In this document: positions 44,215-45,296 of the stretch, in pieces
How the letters are laid out: each line of letters starts with the position of its first letter
Position numbering within the stretch: the first letter of the stretch is position 1
From: an uncultured Saprospiraceae bacterium
GTDB lineage: Bacteria > Bacteroidota > Bacteroidia > Chitinophagales > Saprospiraceae
DNA length: 45,296 nucleotides
Assembly: GCA_937944245.1 (NCBI GenBank)
Contig: CALDYY010000017.1
Coordinates: 1-45,296, forward strand
Direction: 5' to 3'
Notes under the pieces: generated by a model
Seen by the model: the letters and a program-made list of their open reading frames with translations, nothing else
What the model was told of the DNA's origin: nothing
The model's database searches: none
Translations under genes and position numbers: made by a program

Positions 44215-45054
44215 ATGCAACTCAAAGGAAAATTATTTATCAAAGGATACATCGTTACAGAAACAGGTTTGCATATTGGCGGCTCAAAGTCATCGCTAGA
44301 TATTGGCGGTGTGGACTTAAATGTTATCAAAACCCCCAAAGGCATACCATTCATTCCAGGTAGTTCGCTAAAAGGAAAACTTCGCTCGCTTTTAGCCAAA
44401 TTACATGGCTCGGTAGCTGTAGGAGTAAACAGTCTAACTCAGGAAGATAGAAGTAAAAATTTGCTTACAGACGAAAATATTCCCTACCTACTCAGCCTTT
44501 TTGGAAGCTCAGGGGATGACAGAGCGAGCAAAAGTGAGGAACTTACAAAAGTAACACGGCTTTTAGTGAGAGATGCTAAACTAGACGAAACCCACTTCAA
44601 AACGCTTTTCGATGAAGAACTAGAACTGGGCTATACAGATATAAAATGGGAAAACCGAATAGATAGAAAAACTGGAACAGCGAAAGACCCTCGCCAACTG
44701 GAGCGGGTGCCAGTGGGCGCAAGATTTGAGTTTGAATTGGTTTATGATTTGTATAATGATACTTCTAGCTCAGCCACTGAACCCAATAAAGCTAGTTGCC
44801 CTTCCTGCTTTTCTTCACAATCTACTTTACTTGATCTTCACCTAAGTGCTATCAAAACCGCTATGCAGCTCCTCCAAGACGACTATTTGGGTGGACAAGG
44901 CTCAAGAGGATATGGAAAAATTAGATTTGAAGATGTTCGTTTAGAACAGAAAGAGATTGCTAAGGAGGGATACAAAGTGTGTAGTTTGTATCAAGAGATT
45001 ACTAAACATCAGATAGCCGAAATCTTTAATACCCAGAAAACTGAAGCAGCATGA
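44215..45054 (+). CDS. csm3: Type III-A CRISPR-Cas backbone RAMP protein Csm3
   Basis: 279 residues, longer than the usual 210-230. Csm3 builds the crRNA-binding backbone and cuts target RNA every six nucleotides. The opening ETGLHIGGS, GGVD (Asp34, position of the catalytic aspartate), IPFIPGSSLKGKLRSLLAKL and the glycine-rich YLGGQGSRGYGKIRFEDV are canonical. Two stretches are longer than in the S. thermophilus protein: one after GVNSLTQEDRSKN, and one of about 25 residues with CPSC before the last RAMP segment (NKASCPSCFSSQ). The stop overlaps the csm4 start (ATGA). Confidence 0.94.
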   Translation: MQLKGKLFIKGYIVTETGLHIGGSKSSLDIGGVDLNVIKTPKGIPFIPGSSLKGKLRSLLAKLHGSVAVGVNSLTQEDRSKNLLTDENIPYLLSLFGSSGDDRASKSEELTKVTRLLVRDAKLDETHFKTLFDEELELGYTDIKWENRIDRKTGTAKDPRQLERVPVGARFEFELVYDLYNDTSSSATEPNKASCPSCFSSQSTLLDLHLSAIKTAMQLLQDDYLGGQGSRGYGKIRFEDVRLEQKEIAKEGYKVCSLYQEITKHQIAEIFNTQKTEAA

Positions 45055-45296
45055 GTGAATACCGAACCAATGCTATCATCCTAAAATGCCCACCGAGAGG
45101 ACAGTTTCACTTTGGCAAAATTGCCTTAGATGTGGATACTTCCTTGAATGAAACAGGCATCTTGCCACATTCTGATACGCTTTATTCAGCTATTATTGCA
45201 ACAGCATTTAAAGTATATGGCGAGGAAGCAAAAGAAGTGTTAGAATGGTTTGAAACAGGCAGTATCCTATTGTCATCAGCTTGTTATTGTATTGAG
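45051..45296 (+). CDS. csm4: Type III-A CRISPR-Cas protein Csm4, N-terminal part, cut by window edge
   Basis: 82 residues from ATG 45051, which overlaps the csm3 stop as ATGA, to the right edge. It reads AIILKCPPRGQFHFGKIALD, then TGILPHSDTLYSAIIATAF, the usual Csm4 opening in which a RAMP domain with FHFG- and HSDTL(Y/F)SAI segments caps the crRNA 5' tag. The remaining two thirds and the expected csm5, csm6 or other effector and cas6 genes lie outside the window. Confidence 0.9.
   Translation, partial: MSEYRTNAIILKCPPRGQFHFGKIALDVDTSLNETGILPHSDTLYSAIIATAFKVYGEEAKEVLEWFETGSILLSSACYCIE

Overview
The window looks like chromosomal DNA of a member of the Bacteroidota, probably in or near the Chitinophagales/Saprospirales. 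Supporting signs are the AT-rich composition, promoters of the TTG-N18/19-TAnnTTTG type instead of the E. coli -35/-10 pattern, few visible Shine-Dalgarno sites, proteins with C-terminal type IX secretion (T9SS) sorting domains, the family-restricted DUF4175 and BatD proteins, and menaquinone synthesis by the futalosine route (MqnC). The placement below phylum level is an inference.

Layout. 1-1250: the start of an AlkB-like alkane monooxygenase gene running off the left edge, then a PD-(D/E)XK transposase-like nuclease (Rpn/TIGR01784 type) with a tandem-repeat tail. 1430-7050: a large DUF4175 membrane/coiled-coil protein, a BatD protein and a 111-aa orphan. 7065-12400: alaS, an M23 peptidase and tyrS. 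12575-15972: an FkbM methyltransferase gene with an apparent frameshift and a secreted BNR-repeat T9SS protein. 16042-20405: lon, a coiled-coil lipoprotein and a lipoprotein-type DRGH endonuclease. 20643-23884: mqnC, purine nucleoside phosphorylase and galK. 23948-27107: an operon of biotin carrier, methylmalonyl-CoA-mutase small subunit and biotin carboxylase, which suggests propionyl-CoA/methylmalonyl-CoA metabolism. 27303-29599: gapA and pgk. 29668-35892: SDR, RtcB, a TIM-barrel sugar isomerase, a TlpA-type thioredoxin protein, tmk and an MlaF-like ATPase. 36003-39357: a TM2/TPR/SHOCT protein and a two-component system. 39633-41888: a secreted T9SS protein with a possible C25 (gingipain-like) peptidase core.

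42042 to the right edge: the start of a type III-A CRISPR-Cas operon, cas10/csm1-csm2-csm3-csm4 (cut). It sits directly behind a good intrinsic terminator. This is the accessory part of the window and the most interesting one: Cas10 has the GGDD cyclase motif but lacks both the N-terminal HD nuclease region and the usual cysteine zinc motif, so the system probably relies on cyclic oligoadenylate signalling and Csm3 target-RNA cleavage. No CRISPR array, cas1/cas2, cas6 or ancillary effector is inside the window; those would be to the right or elsewhere.

Most of the rest is ordinary core metabolism. Several convergent gene ends carry long perfect hairpins that probably terminate transcription in both directions. 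No rRNA, tRNA, insertion sequence or CRISPR array was recognised.
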